The notes under the pieces are model-generated. The model ran no database searches and was not told the origin of the DNA. It saw only the letters and a list, made by a program, of their open reading frames with translations. Below are positions 53,281-61,481 of a stretch of 64,000 nt of DNA, piece after piece (positions within the stretch are counted from its first letter, which is position 1; each line of letters starts with the position of its first letter). The translations under genes were made by a program, and so were the position numbers. Source of the DNA: Chthoniobacter sp. (GTDB lineage Bacteria > Verrucomicrobiota > Verrucomicrobiia > Chthoniobacterales > Chthoniobacteraceae); NCBI GenBank assembly GCA_021414005.1, contig JAIOPH010000004.1:205545-269544 (forward strand), given 5' to 3'.

Positions 53281-53281
53281 C

Positions 53282-53564
53282 AACCCTTGTCGGGGTGACT
53301 CCGACATTTGTCAAAATGATTCAGACAACTGTCGGGATCGTTCCGACAGTTGTCGTGAGCATCCTTACAAATGTCTTACTGACTTCGACAAATGTCGGAA
53401 TCATTCAGTGATTTGTCTAACTCATGCTGACAACTGTCCTGTTCATGCTGGCAAATATCCTGATGACTTCGACAGTTGTCAGAATAGTTCAGACAATTGT
53501 CGGAAACATCTCGACAAATGTCGGGATGATGCTGACATTTGTCAGGATGAGCCCGACAAGGAAA
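53282..53564. repeat. Tandem array of GACAnnTGTC palindromes with exact 21-bp period
   Basis: The 10-bp palindrome (consensus GACAnnTGTC) starts at 53303 and recurs at 53324, 53345, 53366, 53387, 53408, 53429, 53450, 53471, 53492, 53513 and 53534. Degenerate units sit at 53282 and 53555. No unit is out of phase. The 11-nt spacers differ from unit to unit. In one plus-strand frame each unit reads Asp-x-Cys-x-x-x-x and is free of stops into the gene at 53630. Confidence 0.95.
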
Positions 53565-53629
53565 CGAGCCGGCCCGTCACAGAGAAAAACGGCTCACTCC
53601 CTCAACTCCACCACCCCGCAGTCCTACCG

Positions 53630-54331
53630 ATGATCCGACAATACTACTTCCCAAAGGTCACCGCGGAACAACCCGGCTGGTTGCTCCACTTCTCCAAGCA
53701 ACTCCCCCTGGCCAACGTCGAGCTCGGACTGCCGGCGGACGCGGTGACGGCGGTGGTAGCCGATGCCGCATGGCTGGCCTACGTGTGGGGCCCGTGGCTC
53801 TCCCTCGCGCAACAATTCGGCCCGGCCTGCACGACCGCAGCCAAGACCGCCTCCCGCGGGGCCGCCGACGCGCCCTTCACCCTGCCCATCTTCACCCCAC
53901 CGCCGCTCCCCGACGGAGTCGTGCCGGTGCCGGCGGGCGCGCTCCCGCGGATCTTCGCCTTTGTGCAAGTCATCAAGGCCGCGCCGACCTACACCGAGGC
54001 CCACGGGCATCAACTCGGCATCATCGGCGCAGAGGATGCCACCGAGCGCCCGCTGCCCACCTTCACGCTGAAGGTGGAGCGCGCCGACGGGGCGGAGATT
54101 GTGCGGGTGAATTTCCTCCGCTACGGCTGGCCCGGCGTGGTCATCCATGGCCGGCGGGGTAATGGCGAATGGGAGCAGCTCGCGATTTCACTCAAGAGCC
54201 CGTGGATCGACCAGCGCCCGCTGCTCGCGCCCACGCAACCCGAGGTGCGCGAATACCGGCTGCAATTCTACGAAGGCCACGGCCCCGCGAGCGACTTCAC
54301 GCCGGTCGCCAGCGCCACGGTCGCCCCGTAA
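53630..54331 (+). CDS. Hypothetical protein downstream of the palindrome array
   Basis: A 233-residue protein if started at ATG 53630 (MIRQYYFPKVTAEQPGWLLHF). The frame is open without stops back to 53264, so a GTG start at 53408 inside the repeat array would add 74 residues of Asp-x-Cys heptads. The N-terminal half is helical (ADAVTAVVADAAWLAYVWGPW). The C-terminal half is a beta-sandwich-like domain (VNFLRYGWPGVVIHGRRGNG, YRLQFYEGHGPASDF) with a fibronectin-like look. There is no signal peptide. I do not recognise a named family. The repeat array upstream is either its regulatory region or an N-terminal extension. Confidence 0.7.
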   Translation: MIRQYYFPKVTAEQPGWLLHFSKQLPLANVELGLPADAVTAVVADAAWLAYVWGPWLSLAQQFGPACTTAAKTASRGAADAPFTLPIFTPPPLPDGVVPVPAGALPRIFAFVQVIKAAPTYTEAHGHQLGIIGAEDATERPLPTFTLKVERADGAEIVRVNFLRYGWPGVVIHGRRGNGEWEQLAISLKSPWIDQRPLLAPTQPEVREYRLQFYEGHGPASDFTPVASATVAP

Positions 54332-54418
54332 AGAATGCGGGAGGACGGCGGGAGGAGAAGAACCTTGTTTTCCGACCTGTCGGCAGCCGCTCTCCCTGTG
54401 TTTCCGCCTCTTTTACGG

Positions 54419-55486
54419 CTATCTTCCCTCCCCTGCCGGCGACAAGACCTTCTCTCTCGCGGATGGAGGTGTCTCGATCGGGGGAAGATTGAACCCCTGT
54501 TCCTGCAAGGCCTTGATCCAAGGTCCGCGAAGCGCGTCGTCGTTCGCCTTCAGTTCGCCAAAGTCGAGAGCAACGGGACTGTTCCTTTCGAATCCTCTCC
54601 GGAGCTCCGCATTCCTAAGCATTGCACGCAATATAAAGAGCGAGCTTCCTTGCAGCAGCGTCTTGATCTTCTCCATCTTCTCCTGAACATCCGGTGCAAA
54701 TGATGCGGCATGTCGCACCGCCCTGGTGGTCACGTGTCTCGAGAGAGCGGCTTGATTGATCTCGCGATGCCAGGCCGGAAGCGGTGCGTCATAGAAGAAC
54801 GACTCGAATCGAAGCGCGAGCCGCCGTTCGTCGTCGCCTGTTTCTATTGAAAATCCTATGGCTCGCGCAGGGTTGTGGGCATCTGCAAGGAGTTTCACGG
54901 ATGCCTTGCCGTCTTTGAACTCCGCGACTCGGGGTTCGCGATTTATCGCGAGGTTGTCCGGTTTGTCGCGCGCCACGGCCCTCATCACCGTTCCGAATTT
55001 CAGGCGAATGGTCGTATGGGAAGCCGGGTCGGGAAATTCGGCACGCATTCCGTAGCGTGCAGTCAATTTGCCGGCATTTGTTTCAAACAAGAATTCGGGT
55101 TCGGCTCTGATAGTCAGAATCTGCCTTCCGATCGGGTCGTAGATCCAGACCGTGCCGTCAGCGGCAATCATGAGTGGCAGGCCATCGAAGCTGTCTCGAA
55201 TGATCACACAGCGCCGGTTGTGAGGCGCGTAGGATACATTGACGATAACTGCACGCGCGTCCGGATCACCGATGCGCGCTTGAAATTGGAAGGCTTGATT
55301 CCCGGACGAGGTAAGTTCGGTTACGCCTTGCAGCCAGTCATCTCCTCCAGCCGCCTTCTGCGAAAAAGCATCCTGAATCAAGGCCAGGAAGAGCAAGACC
55401 GTCAGAAGTTCGCATATCCCTGTTCCAAACCTGCACCAACGGAATCCCGGATTGGAGGCGTGGGGCGAAGATGAGTGTCCAAACAT
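54419..55486 (-). CDS. Exported hypothetical protein
   Basis: A 355-residue protein starting at ATG 55486 (MFGHSSSPHASNPG, then hydrophobic ELLTVLLFLALIQDAFSQ); the 37 residues upstream to 55597 are basic and unlikely. The mature part opens with a beta-rich module (LTSSGNQAFQFQARIGDPDA, RCVIIRDSFDGLPLMIAADG, TVWIYDPIGRQ) resembling a lipoprotein-localisation-type or quinoprotein-like fold, and ends helical. No domain is certain. It lies downstream of the PSCyt1/DUF1553 gene in the same direction, 138 nt away. Confidence 0.6.
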   Translation of the reverse strand: MFGHSSSPHASNPGFRWCRFGTGICELLTVLLFLALIQDAFSQKAAGGDDWLQGVTELTSSGNQAFQFQARIGDPDARAVIVNVSYAPHNRRCVIIRDSFDGLPLMIAADGTVWIYDPIGRQILTIRAEPEFLFETNAGKLTARYGMRAEFPDPASHTTIRLKFGTVMRAVARDKPDNLAINREPRVAEFKDGKASVKLLADAHNPARAIGFSIETGDDERRLALRFESFFYDAPLPAWHREINQAALSRHVTTRAVRHAASFAPDVQEKMEKIKTLLQGSSLFILRAMLRNAELRRGFERNSPVALDFGELKANDDALRGPWIKALQEQGFNLPPIETPPSAREKVLSPAGEGR

Positions 55487-55624
55487 GCGGATAACAGAAC
55501 CGCGGCGGTTCACATGCCGCTTCTTAACGGGCCGCCTGAGAGCGATCAATATGAATTCCTTCCTGCTCGCTCTCAAAGTGAGGCTTTGGGAGCGCACCCA
55601 TCTTTACTTCGTCATGGGTGCCGC

Positions 55625-58600
55625 TCAGTTCGAGATCGTCTCGTTCAGATTCAGCAGCACATTCGCCACGGCGGTCCAGGCTGCGAGTTGGGTGTCGTCG
55701 AGGCCGGGGGCTTTGGGGAGGTCGCCGACGCTGGCGAGTTTCTTCGCGGCTTCTTTGTCCTGACTGTAGGTGGCGAGCTGGCGCTGGAGGGTGCGGTCGA
55801 GGATGGCGCGTTCGCTTTCCGAAGGGGGACGGGAAAGCGCAGTGCGCCAGGCGAAGGCGAGGCGCGCGGAGTCGTCGCTGCCGCCTTCCTGCAGGATGCG
55901 CTGGGCAAAGGCGCGGGCGGCTTCGACAAAGACGGGGTCGTTCATGAGGACGAGCGATTGCAGGGGCGTGCTGGTTTTCGCGCGCTGCGCGACGCAGAAC
56001 TCACGGCTCGGTGCGTCGAGCGTGATGAAGGAGGGATAGACCGTGGAGCGCCGCCAATAGACGTAGAGGCCGCGGCGGTAAAGGTCCACGCCGGTGGATT
56101 TCTGGTAGTTGTAGCCGCTCATTTCATTGATCTCCCAAGTGCCGGCGGGCTGCGCGGGCTTGATGCTTTTGCCGCCGAGCGCGGGGTTCAGGATGCCGGC
56201 AATGGAGAGGGCGTTGTCGCGGATCAACTCGGCGTCGAGGCGCTGGCGTGGGCCGCGCGCGAGCAGGCGATTTTCGCTGTCGCGGGCGAGCAGGGCGGGC
56301 GGGGTTTTCGCGCTCTGGCGGTAGGTAGCGCTGAGGACCATCTGGCGGATGGTGCGCTTGATGTCCCAGTCGCGCATGAAGTCGGCGGCGAGCCAGTCGA
56401 GCAACTCGGGGTGGCTCGGCCATTCGCCCTGCGAGCCGAAGTCATTCACCGTTTTCACGATGCCGGTGCCGAAGAGCATGGCCCACCAGCGGTTCACGGT
56501 GACGCGCGCGGTGAGCGGCTGCTGCGGGGAGACGAGCCAATTGGCAAAGTCGAGGCGGTTGAGCGGCTTGCTGTCGGCGCGCGGCGGCACCTGCGGGAGA
56601 AAGGCAGGGACGGCCGCTGCGACCTTCTCGCCATTCTGATCGTAGGCTCCGCGGACTTTGATGAAAGTGTCGCGCGGTTTGTCCATCTCGGACATGACCA
56701 TGGTGTTGGGCATGGCTTTCTCGACGTTGGCCTTCGACTTTTTCAGTTCGTCCACGCGCTTCGCAAACATCGCGGCGTTCGTGCCGAGCTTTTGCAGGAA
56801 GAGCTTTTGCAGCGTGTCTTTGTGCTCCGGCTTGCGCTGGTCGGGCGCGATGGCGATGAGCGTGCCGGCGGTCAGGCCCGTGACCTCCTCGGGCGTGAGC
56901 GCGCGGCCGTAGATGCGGAGGTCATCCACCACGCCGTGAAAGGGCGAGGCGTCGCCGCCGCGCCGGCCAATGCGGAAGGGCGCATCCGATTTGATCGAGC
57001 CGCTCACCTTGTCCACGCGCACGGCCAGCTTCACGGACTCGCCGTTGAGGTAGAGCTTCACGCCCGCGGCCTTGCCCGAGCCATCGTAGGTGAAGGCGAG
57101 ATGGCTGAGCTGCTTCGCCGCGAGATCGCGCTCGGCTTCGACGTGGATGATTTCGCCCGGCCATTTCTGCACGAGATGCAGGTGCGGGCGCAGTCCCTTG
57201 ATTTCCACATCCCAGCCGCCCGCCGCGTCCGTGCCGTCGCGCTTCGCGAAAGGCGTGCCGCCCGCGCCGTCGGGCCGCACCCAGGCTGCAACGCTGAACG
57301 GCTGATCCTTTTCAAAGCCAAACTTGTCGCCGTATTCCAGCCAACCCGCGCCCTTCGTCTCCCAGCCTTTGCCGACCGTGCCGTCCACGAACGCGCCCTC
57401 GCCCTGCGCCGTCGCCGCCACCGCCTGCGCGGTATCGCTCGTGCCGTGGCCATCGGCGTCGAGCGGGAAACGCACGCCCGGTCCTTTCGGTTCCGCGACC
57501 TTGGCCGCCGCGCTTTCCTTTTCCCACGCCGCCTGCTTTTCCGGGAGCGTGCGATTGAATTCCGCCGCCGCCTTTTCCGCCTCCACGAGTTCACCGTCGA
57601 GCCGCTTCATTTCCTTCTCCTGCTCGGGCAGCGGCACTTTGAGGAAGGGCTTTGGATTGCGGTCGCGCACGCCGTCCTTGCCGTTCTCCGGCACGTTGTG
57701 GAAGAAGGCATACACCTGGTAAAAATCGCGCTGGGTGATCGGGTCGTATTTGTGATCGTGGCATTGCGCGCAGGCCACCGTCATGCCGAGCCACGTCACT
57801 CCCGTCGTGTTCACGCGATCCACCACGTAGAGGTTCAGGTATTCGGATTCGATGATCCCGCCTTCGTCGCTCGTCATCACGTTGCGGTGAAAACCACTCG
57901 CCACCTGCTGCTGGACGGTGGCCTTCGGCAGCAGGTCGCCGGCGAGTTGCTCGATCGTGAACTGGCTGAACGGCATGTTGGCGTTGAAGGCGTTGATGAC
58001 CCATTCGCGCCACAGCCACATGTCGCGCAGCGAGTCGTTGTGGTAGCCGCTGGTGTCGCCGTAGCGCGCGAGATCGAGCCACGGCAGCGCCAGCCGCTCG
58101 CCGAAATGCGGGCTCTGGAGCAGCCGGTCCACGACCTTCTCAAATGCCGTTGGCGCACTGTCTTTTACGAAGGCATCCACCTCCGCGATGGACGGCGGCA
58201 GCCCCGTCAGATCGAGCGACACGCGGCGGATCAGCCGCGCCTTTTCCTCCTCGGGCGCAGGCCCCAGCCTCTCCTGCGCGAGCCGCGCGCGGATGAAGGC
58301 ATCGATCGGGTTCGCGACTCCGGCCACCGTGGGCACCGTCGGCGACTTCACCGGCTCGAACGCCCAGTGGCCCGTCCACACCGCGCCCTCCTGCACCCAG
58401 CGCTTCAGCGTCTCCACCTGCGCGGGCTTCAACTCCTTGTGCTCCTTCCGCGGCGGCATCACGTCGTCCTTGTCCGTGGTGGTGATGCGCCGGATCATCT
58501 CGCTCTTCGCCAAATCGCCCGGGACCACCGCGACCTCGCCTGACTCCGCCTTGCCCAGAGCGGACTCCTTGCGGTCGAAACGCAGCTCGGCCTTGCGCTT

Positions 58601-58756
58601 GTTCGCGTCCGGTCCGTGGCAGGTGTAGCAGTGCTCGGAAAAAATGGGCCGCACCTCGCGGTTGAAATCAACTTTCGCCGGAGCGGCGTCGGCAGCGGTG
58701 GGCAGCAGCGGCAGCGCCAGCCCGCAGGCGGTGAAAATGGAAATATACCGAGACAT
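55625..58756 (-). CDS. PSCyt1-DUF1549-LamG-DUF1553 secreted protein (planctomycete-type)
   Basis: A 1043-residue protein starting at ATG 58756 (MSRYISIFTACGLALPLLPT signal peptide). EVRPIFSEHCYTCHGPDANKR is the planctomycete cytochrome C domain with a CxxCH heme motif. DUF1549 follows (DLTGLPPSIAEVDAFV, LPWLDLARYGDTSGYHND) and has a second CxxCH (ACAQCHDHKYDPI). A LamG-like concanavalin domain occupies about residues 470-670 (FSVAAWVRPDGAGG, GVVDDLRIYGRALTPEEV). DUF1553 ends the protein (LASWLVSPQQPLTARVTVNRWW). Such genes are typical of PVC bacteria and are thought to act in extracellular polymer breakdown. The usual DUF1501 partner gene is absent. Confidence 0.92.
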   Translation of the reverse strand: MSRYISIFTACGLALPLLPTAADAAPAKVDFNREVRPIFSEHCYTCHGPDANKRKAELRFDRKESALGKAESGEVAVVPGDLAKSEMIRRITTTDKDDVMPPRKEHKELKPAQVETLKRWVQEGAVWTGHWAFEPVKSPTVPTVAGVANPIDAFIRARLAQERLGPAPEEEKARLIRRVSLDLTGLPPSIAEVDAFVKDSAPTAFEKVVDRLLQSPHFGERLALPWLDLARYGDTSGYHNDSLRDMWLWREWVINAFNANMPFSQFTIEQLAGDLLPKATVQQQVASGFHRNVMTSDEGGIIESEYLNLYVVDRVNTTGVTWLGMTVACAQCHDHKYDPITQRDFYQVYAFFHNVPENGKDGVRDRNPKPFLKVPLPEQEKEMKRLDGELVEAEKAAAEFNRTLPEKQAAWEKESAAAKVAEPKGPGVRFPLDADGHGTSDTAQAVAATAQGEGAFVDGTVGKGWETKGAGWLEYGDKFGFEKDQPFSVAAWVRPDGAGGTPFAKRDGTDAAGGWDVEIKGLRPHLHLVQKWPGEIIHVEAERDLAAKQLSHLAFTYDGSGKAAGVKLYLNGESVKLAVRVDKVSGSIKSDAPFRIGRRGGDASPFHGVVDDLRIYGRALTPEEVTGLTAGTLIAIAPDQRKPEHKDTLQKLFLQKLGTNAAMFAKRVDELKKSKANVEKAMPNTMVMSEMDKPRDTFIKVRGAYDQNGEKVAAAVPAFLPQVPPRADSKPLNRLDFANWLVSPQQPLTARVTVNRWWAMLFGTGIVKTVNDFGSQGEWPSHPELLDWLAADFMRDWDIKRTIRQMVLSATYRQSAKTPPALLARDSENRLLARGPRQRLDAELIRDNALSIAGILNPALGGKSIKPAQPAGTWEINEMSGYNYQKSTGVDLYRRGLYVYWRRSTVYPSFITLDAPSREFCVAQRAKTSTPLQSLVLMNDPVFVEAARAFAQRILQEGGSDDSARLAFAWRTALSRPPSESERAILDRTLQRQLATYSQDKEAAKKLASVGDLPKAPGLDDTQLAAWTAVANVLLNLNETISN

Positions 58757-58927
58757 AACGAGCGTCTGAAACAACTGGGGCAGCGCGGAAAAATTAGCAC
58801 GCAATTTGGTTCCAGCACGAAGGTTTCGCCTATCTGATCCGGCGGAAAAATAATCGCGAACGCGGGAATCACACAGGAGGAAGGTCGCACGGCAAGAAAA
58901 CCACGCTGCCTTGGTCGGTAATTTGCT

Positions 58928-60274
58928 TTGCCTTCAATCATGGCCTTTGCCCGCCCATTCCAGATCGCGCTCCTGCTGTGCCTGACCACCGCGTCTGGCT
59001 ACGCGCTCCAGATCGGGGAAACGTCCGCGCAAATCAGTGAACGGCATGGTGCTCCGGCGACGGAGGATCACGCCCGGCAGCGTGCGGTTTATCGCTGGTC
59101 CGGTTGGTCGGCGGAGCTGGAGTTTCAGGACGGCGTGGTCGGCCAGCTCACCTACCAGACCAGCCATGCGCTGACCGACGCCGAGATCCAATCCCTGCTC
59201 CAAGCCAATGGCGGCGTGGACCACTGGCGGGAAACCACTGGCCCAGGCGCAGCGGCCCGTGAGTGGCGGCGCGACGACCAAGCGTTCGCCGAGCAGACGC
59301 AGCCCACCGGCATGGTTTTCCGCCTCCGGGCTTCGGTTCCGGCGTTGCCCGCCGAGACGTTGTTGACGGAGAGTTTTCAAAAAGCCGACGTCTCGCCCGA
59401 GTCCGCGGCCGCTCCGAAACCACTGCTGCGGACCAGCGCCGAACTTCGCCCCGAACCCGCGGTACCCGCCCCGTCCATCGTCGTGGCCGAGATTCCCGCA
59501 CCGGTCATCGCTGCAAGTCCGGCACCAGCGACCGGGGCCAAGTCCGGCGGCATCGGCGCTTTTATCGCCGCGGCGAGCTTGCTCGCGGGAGGGCTCCTGA
59601 TTTGGAAAAAAGCCGCGTTCGCACCCGCGCCCGTCGCACGACCACACCCCGCGCCCAGGCCCGCCGCCGCACCCGAACCCACCCCGAATGCCGCCCACTC
59701 CGCTAGTCTCGCGGCCCTCCGCGAAGACCAGATCGCTCTGCTCCTCGGCGAGATTTTCCGCCGCGAGGGCTACACGGTGGAAATCTCCGCGGCCCTCGGC
59801 GGCGACGACGGCAACGATCTCACCCTGCGGCGCGATGGCGAGAGCATCCCCGTCCGCAGCAAGGACTGGAAAGACGCGCGCGTCTCCGAGCAGGAAGTCC
59901 GCGAATTTTACGGTCTCATGGCCGGCACCGCCGCCCCGCGCGGCATCCTCGTCACCACCGGCACCATCACCCGCAACGCCCGCGAGTTTGCCGCCGACAA
60001 ATCCATCGACCTGATCGACCGTGCCGCGCTCGACCGGCGCATCGCTGCCATCCGCCGTCCGGCGGAGAATTTCTTCGATGTACCCGCGTGGATTGACGAC
60101 TTCACGAGCACGGCCCGGATCTTCGACCCCGAGTGTCCGTGCTGCGGGCAGGCGATGGCCATTCGTCGCCACCCTACGGAAGGTACGGACGCCTGGGTGT
60201 GCGCCTCCTACCCGCGCTGCTCCGGTAAACGCGCCGCGCGCCCCGACCTCCTCACGCTCCCCGTCGCGGCGTAG
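58928..60274 (+). CDS. Membrane-anchored Mrr-like nuclease-domain protein with zinc ribbon
   Basis: A 448-residue protein. A signal peptide (ALLLCLTTASGYA) and an extracytoplasmic domain (about residues 24-200) precede one membrane helix (about 203-225, IGAFIAAASLLAGGLLIWKK). A Pro/Ala linker leads to a cytoplasmic Mrr_cat-like domain (about 255-365): FRREGYTVEISAALGGDDG, NDLTLRRDG, VRSKDW, FYGLMAG, GILVTTGTITRNAREFA, IDLIDRAAL. The usual QxK catalytic motif reads RSK here; the Asp and Lys remain. A topoisomerase-type zinc ribbon (CPCCGQAM, CASYPRCSG) follows. DNA cleavage is possible but not certain. Confidence 0.85.
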   Translation: MPSIMAFARPFQIALLLCLTTASGYALQIGETSAQISERHGAPATEDHARQRAVYRWSGWSAELEFQDGVVGQLTYQTSHALTDAEIQSLLQANGGVDHWRETTGPGAAAREWRRDDQAFAEQTQPTGMVFRLRASVPALPAETLLTESFQKADVSPESAAAPKPLLRTSAELRPEPAVPAPSIVVAEIPAPVIAASPAPATGAKSGGIGAFIAAASLLAGGLLIWKKAAFAPAPVARPHPAPRPAAAPEPTPNAAHSASLAALREDQIALLLGEIFRREGYTVEISAALGGDDGNDLTLRRDGESIPVRSKDWKDARVSEQEVREFYGLMAGTAAPRGILVTTGTITRNAREFAADKSIDLIDRAALDRRIAAIRRPAENFFDVPAWIDDFTSTARIFDPECPCCGQAMAIRRHPTEGTDAWVCASYPRCSGKRAARPDLLTLPVAA

Positions 60275-60448
60275 GGATTGGAAAGGAGCGGCGTGCTTGC
60301 CGCCGCAGCCCCTCCACCGCCCCAGCACCCTGCCTTCCTCGTCAGTGGGTAGCGAAAGCGACGCCGTCGTTCGCTTTGATGGCAGCGATGATCATGCAGA
60401 CGACATGGTAATGCTGCGCCGTTGCCAGTGGGGCATCGTCAGCGCACG

Positions 60449-61075
60449 ATGGCGCAGATGTCCGCCGTCCGACCGTTTCACCTCGCCCTGCTCGCCGCCG
60501 TGCTCGGCGTGCTGGCGTGGTCGGGGGTCGCGCCGTACGACCGGCTCACGTGGTGGCTGGAGGTTTCGCCCGCCCTCGCCGGGCTCGTCGCACTGGCGGT
60601 GACGTGGCGGCGCTTTCGCCTCACCGACCTCGCGCTTACGCTCGTCGCGCTGCACATGATCATCCTCTGCGTCGGCGGCAAATACACCTACGCGCTCGTG
60701 CCGCTGGGCGAATGGGTGCGCGACGCCTTTCACCTCGGGCGCAACCACTACGACCGGCTCGGCCACTTCGCGCAGGGCTTCGTCCCGGCGATCATCGCGC
60801 GGGAAATCATCCTCCGGCGCGGCGTCCTCGCGCGCCGCGGCTGGCTGCCATTTCTCGTGGTCTGCATCTGCGGGGCCATCAGCGCCAGCTACGAACTCAT
60901 CGAGTGGCTGGTCGCCCTCACGAGCAAAGAGGCGTCCGACTCCTTCCTCGGCACGCAGGGCGATCCGTGGGACACGCAGACGGACATGGCGCTGGCCTTT
61001 GCCGGTGCCGCCATTGCCCTCGTCACCCTCGCCCGCTGGCACGATGCCCAACTCGCCAAAACGCCCCATCGCTGA
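60449..61075 (+). CDS. DUF2238/YjdF-family membrane protein
   Basis: A 208-residue polytopic protein starting at ATG 60449 (MAQMSAVRPFHLALLAAVLG). Five to six membrane helices surround the signature HLGRNHYDRLGHFAQGFVPA and SASYELIEWLVAL, with DPWDTQTDMALAF in the last loop, as in YjdF/DUF2238 proteins. The function of the family is unknown. It is followed by rpsN on the same strand after 70 nt. Confidence 0.87.
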   Translation: MAQMSAVRPFHLALLAAVLGVLAWSGVAPYDRLTWWLEVSPALAGLVALAVTWRRFRLTDLALTLVALHMIILCVGGKYTYALVPLGEWVRDAFHLGRNHYDRLGHFAQGFVPAIIAREIILRRGVLARRGWLPFLVVCICGAISASYELIEWLVALTSKEASDSFLGTQGDPWDTQTDMALAFAGAAIALVTLARWHDAQLAKTPHR

Positions 61076-61145
61076 CCCGTGCCCCGAGTGGCGAAAAAAC
61101 TGTTTGCAAAGCCAGGCCGCCCCATTACTTTCCGCGCCCTAATTT

Positions 61146-61415
61146 ATGGCTAAAACCTGCTGGCTCGAACGCGAAAAACGCAAATCCGCAACCGTGGCGA
61201 AATACGCCGCGATCCGCGCTGAACTCAAGAAAAAGGGCGATTACGTCGCTCTGTCCGCGCTCCCGCGCAATGCCTGCGCCGCCCGCCTCAGCCGCCGCTG
61301 CCAGGCCACCGGCCGCAAGCGCGGTTACATTGGGCGCTTCAAGCTCTCCCGTATCACTTTCCGCGAACTCGCCTCGAACGGGATGATTCCCGGCGTGACG
61401 AAGTCGAGCTGGTAG
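61146..61415 (+). CDS. rpsN: 30S ribosomal protein S14
   Basis: An 89-residue S14 of the longer, zinc-free type: [58 protein letters not shown] and [11 protein letters not shown] at the C terminus. It is a single gene away from the usual spc operon, as in many bacteria with separate S14 copies. It is located 66 nt before the CorC-type gene. Confidence 0.96.
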   Translation: MAKTCWLEREKRKSATVAKYAAIRAELKKKGDYVALSALPRNACAARLSRRCQATGRKRGYIGRFKLSRITFRELASNGMIPGVTKSSW

Positions 61416-61481
61416 CCCCGAGTTTCCGATTCCTTTTCGAGCCGCGGGTTTCACACCTGCGGCTCGTTTCGTTTAGTGTCC

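Larger units (their letters stand above)
52895..53629. other. Gene-free region with REP-like repeats and a phased palindrome array
   Basis: 735 nt. It contains a 21-nt copy of the 3' end of the DUF1553 gene (53078-53098), REP-like copies c and d, then the 21-bp-period array. A plus-strand open frame at 52935-53411 lacks a plausible start context and runs into the repeats, so I do not call it a gene. The promoter of the GH29 gene is presumably near 52895-52990; none is clear. Confidence 0.5.

Noticed and set aside
52935..53411. 158-residue plus-strand ORF
   Set aside because: Starts in unstructured sequence, passes through REP-like repeats and ends in the array; composition and neighbours give no support.
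53282..53564. CRISPR array
   Set aside because: The period is 21 bp with a 10-bp palindrome and 11-nt variable parts, far too short for repeat plus spacer; no cas genes nearby.
55475..58543. 1022-residue plus-strand open frame
   Set aside because: Runs antisense through the PSCyt1/DUF1553 gene, whose domains and heme motifs are unmistakable; composition is Arg/His/Val-rich nonsense.
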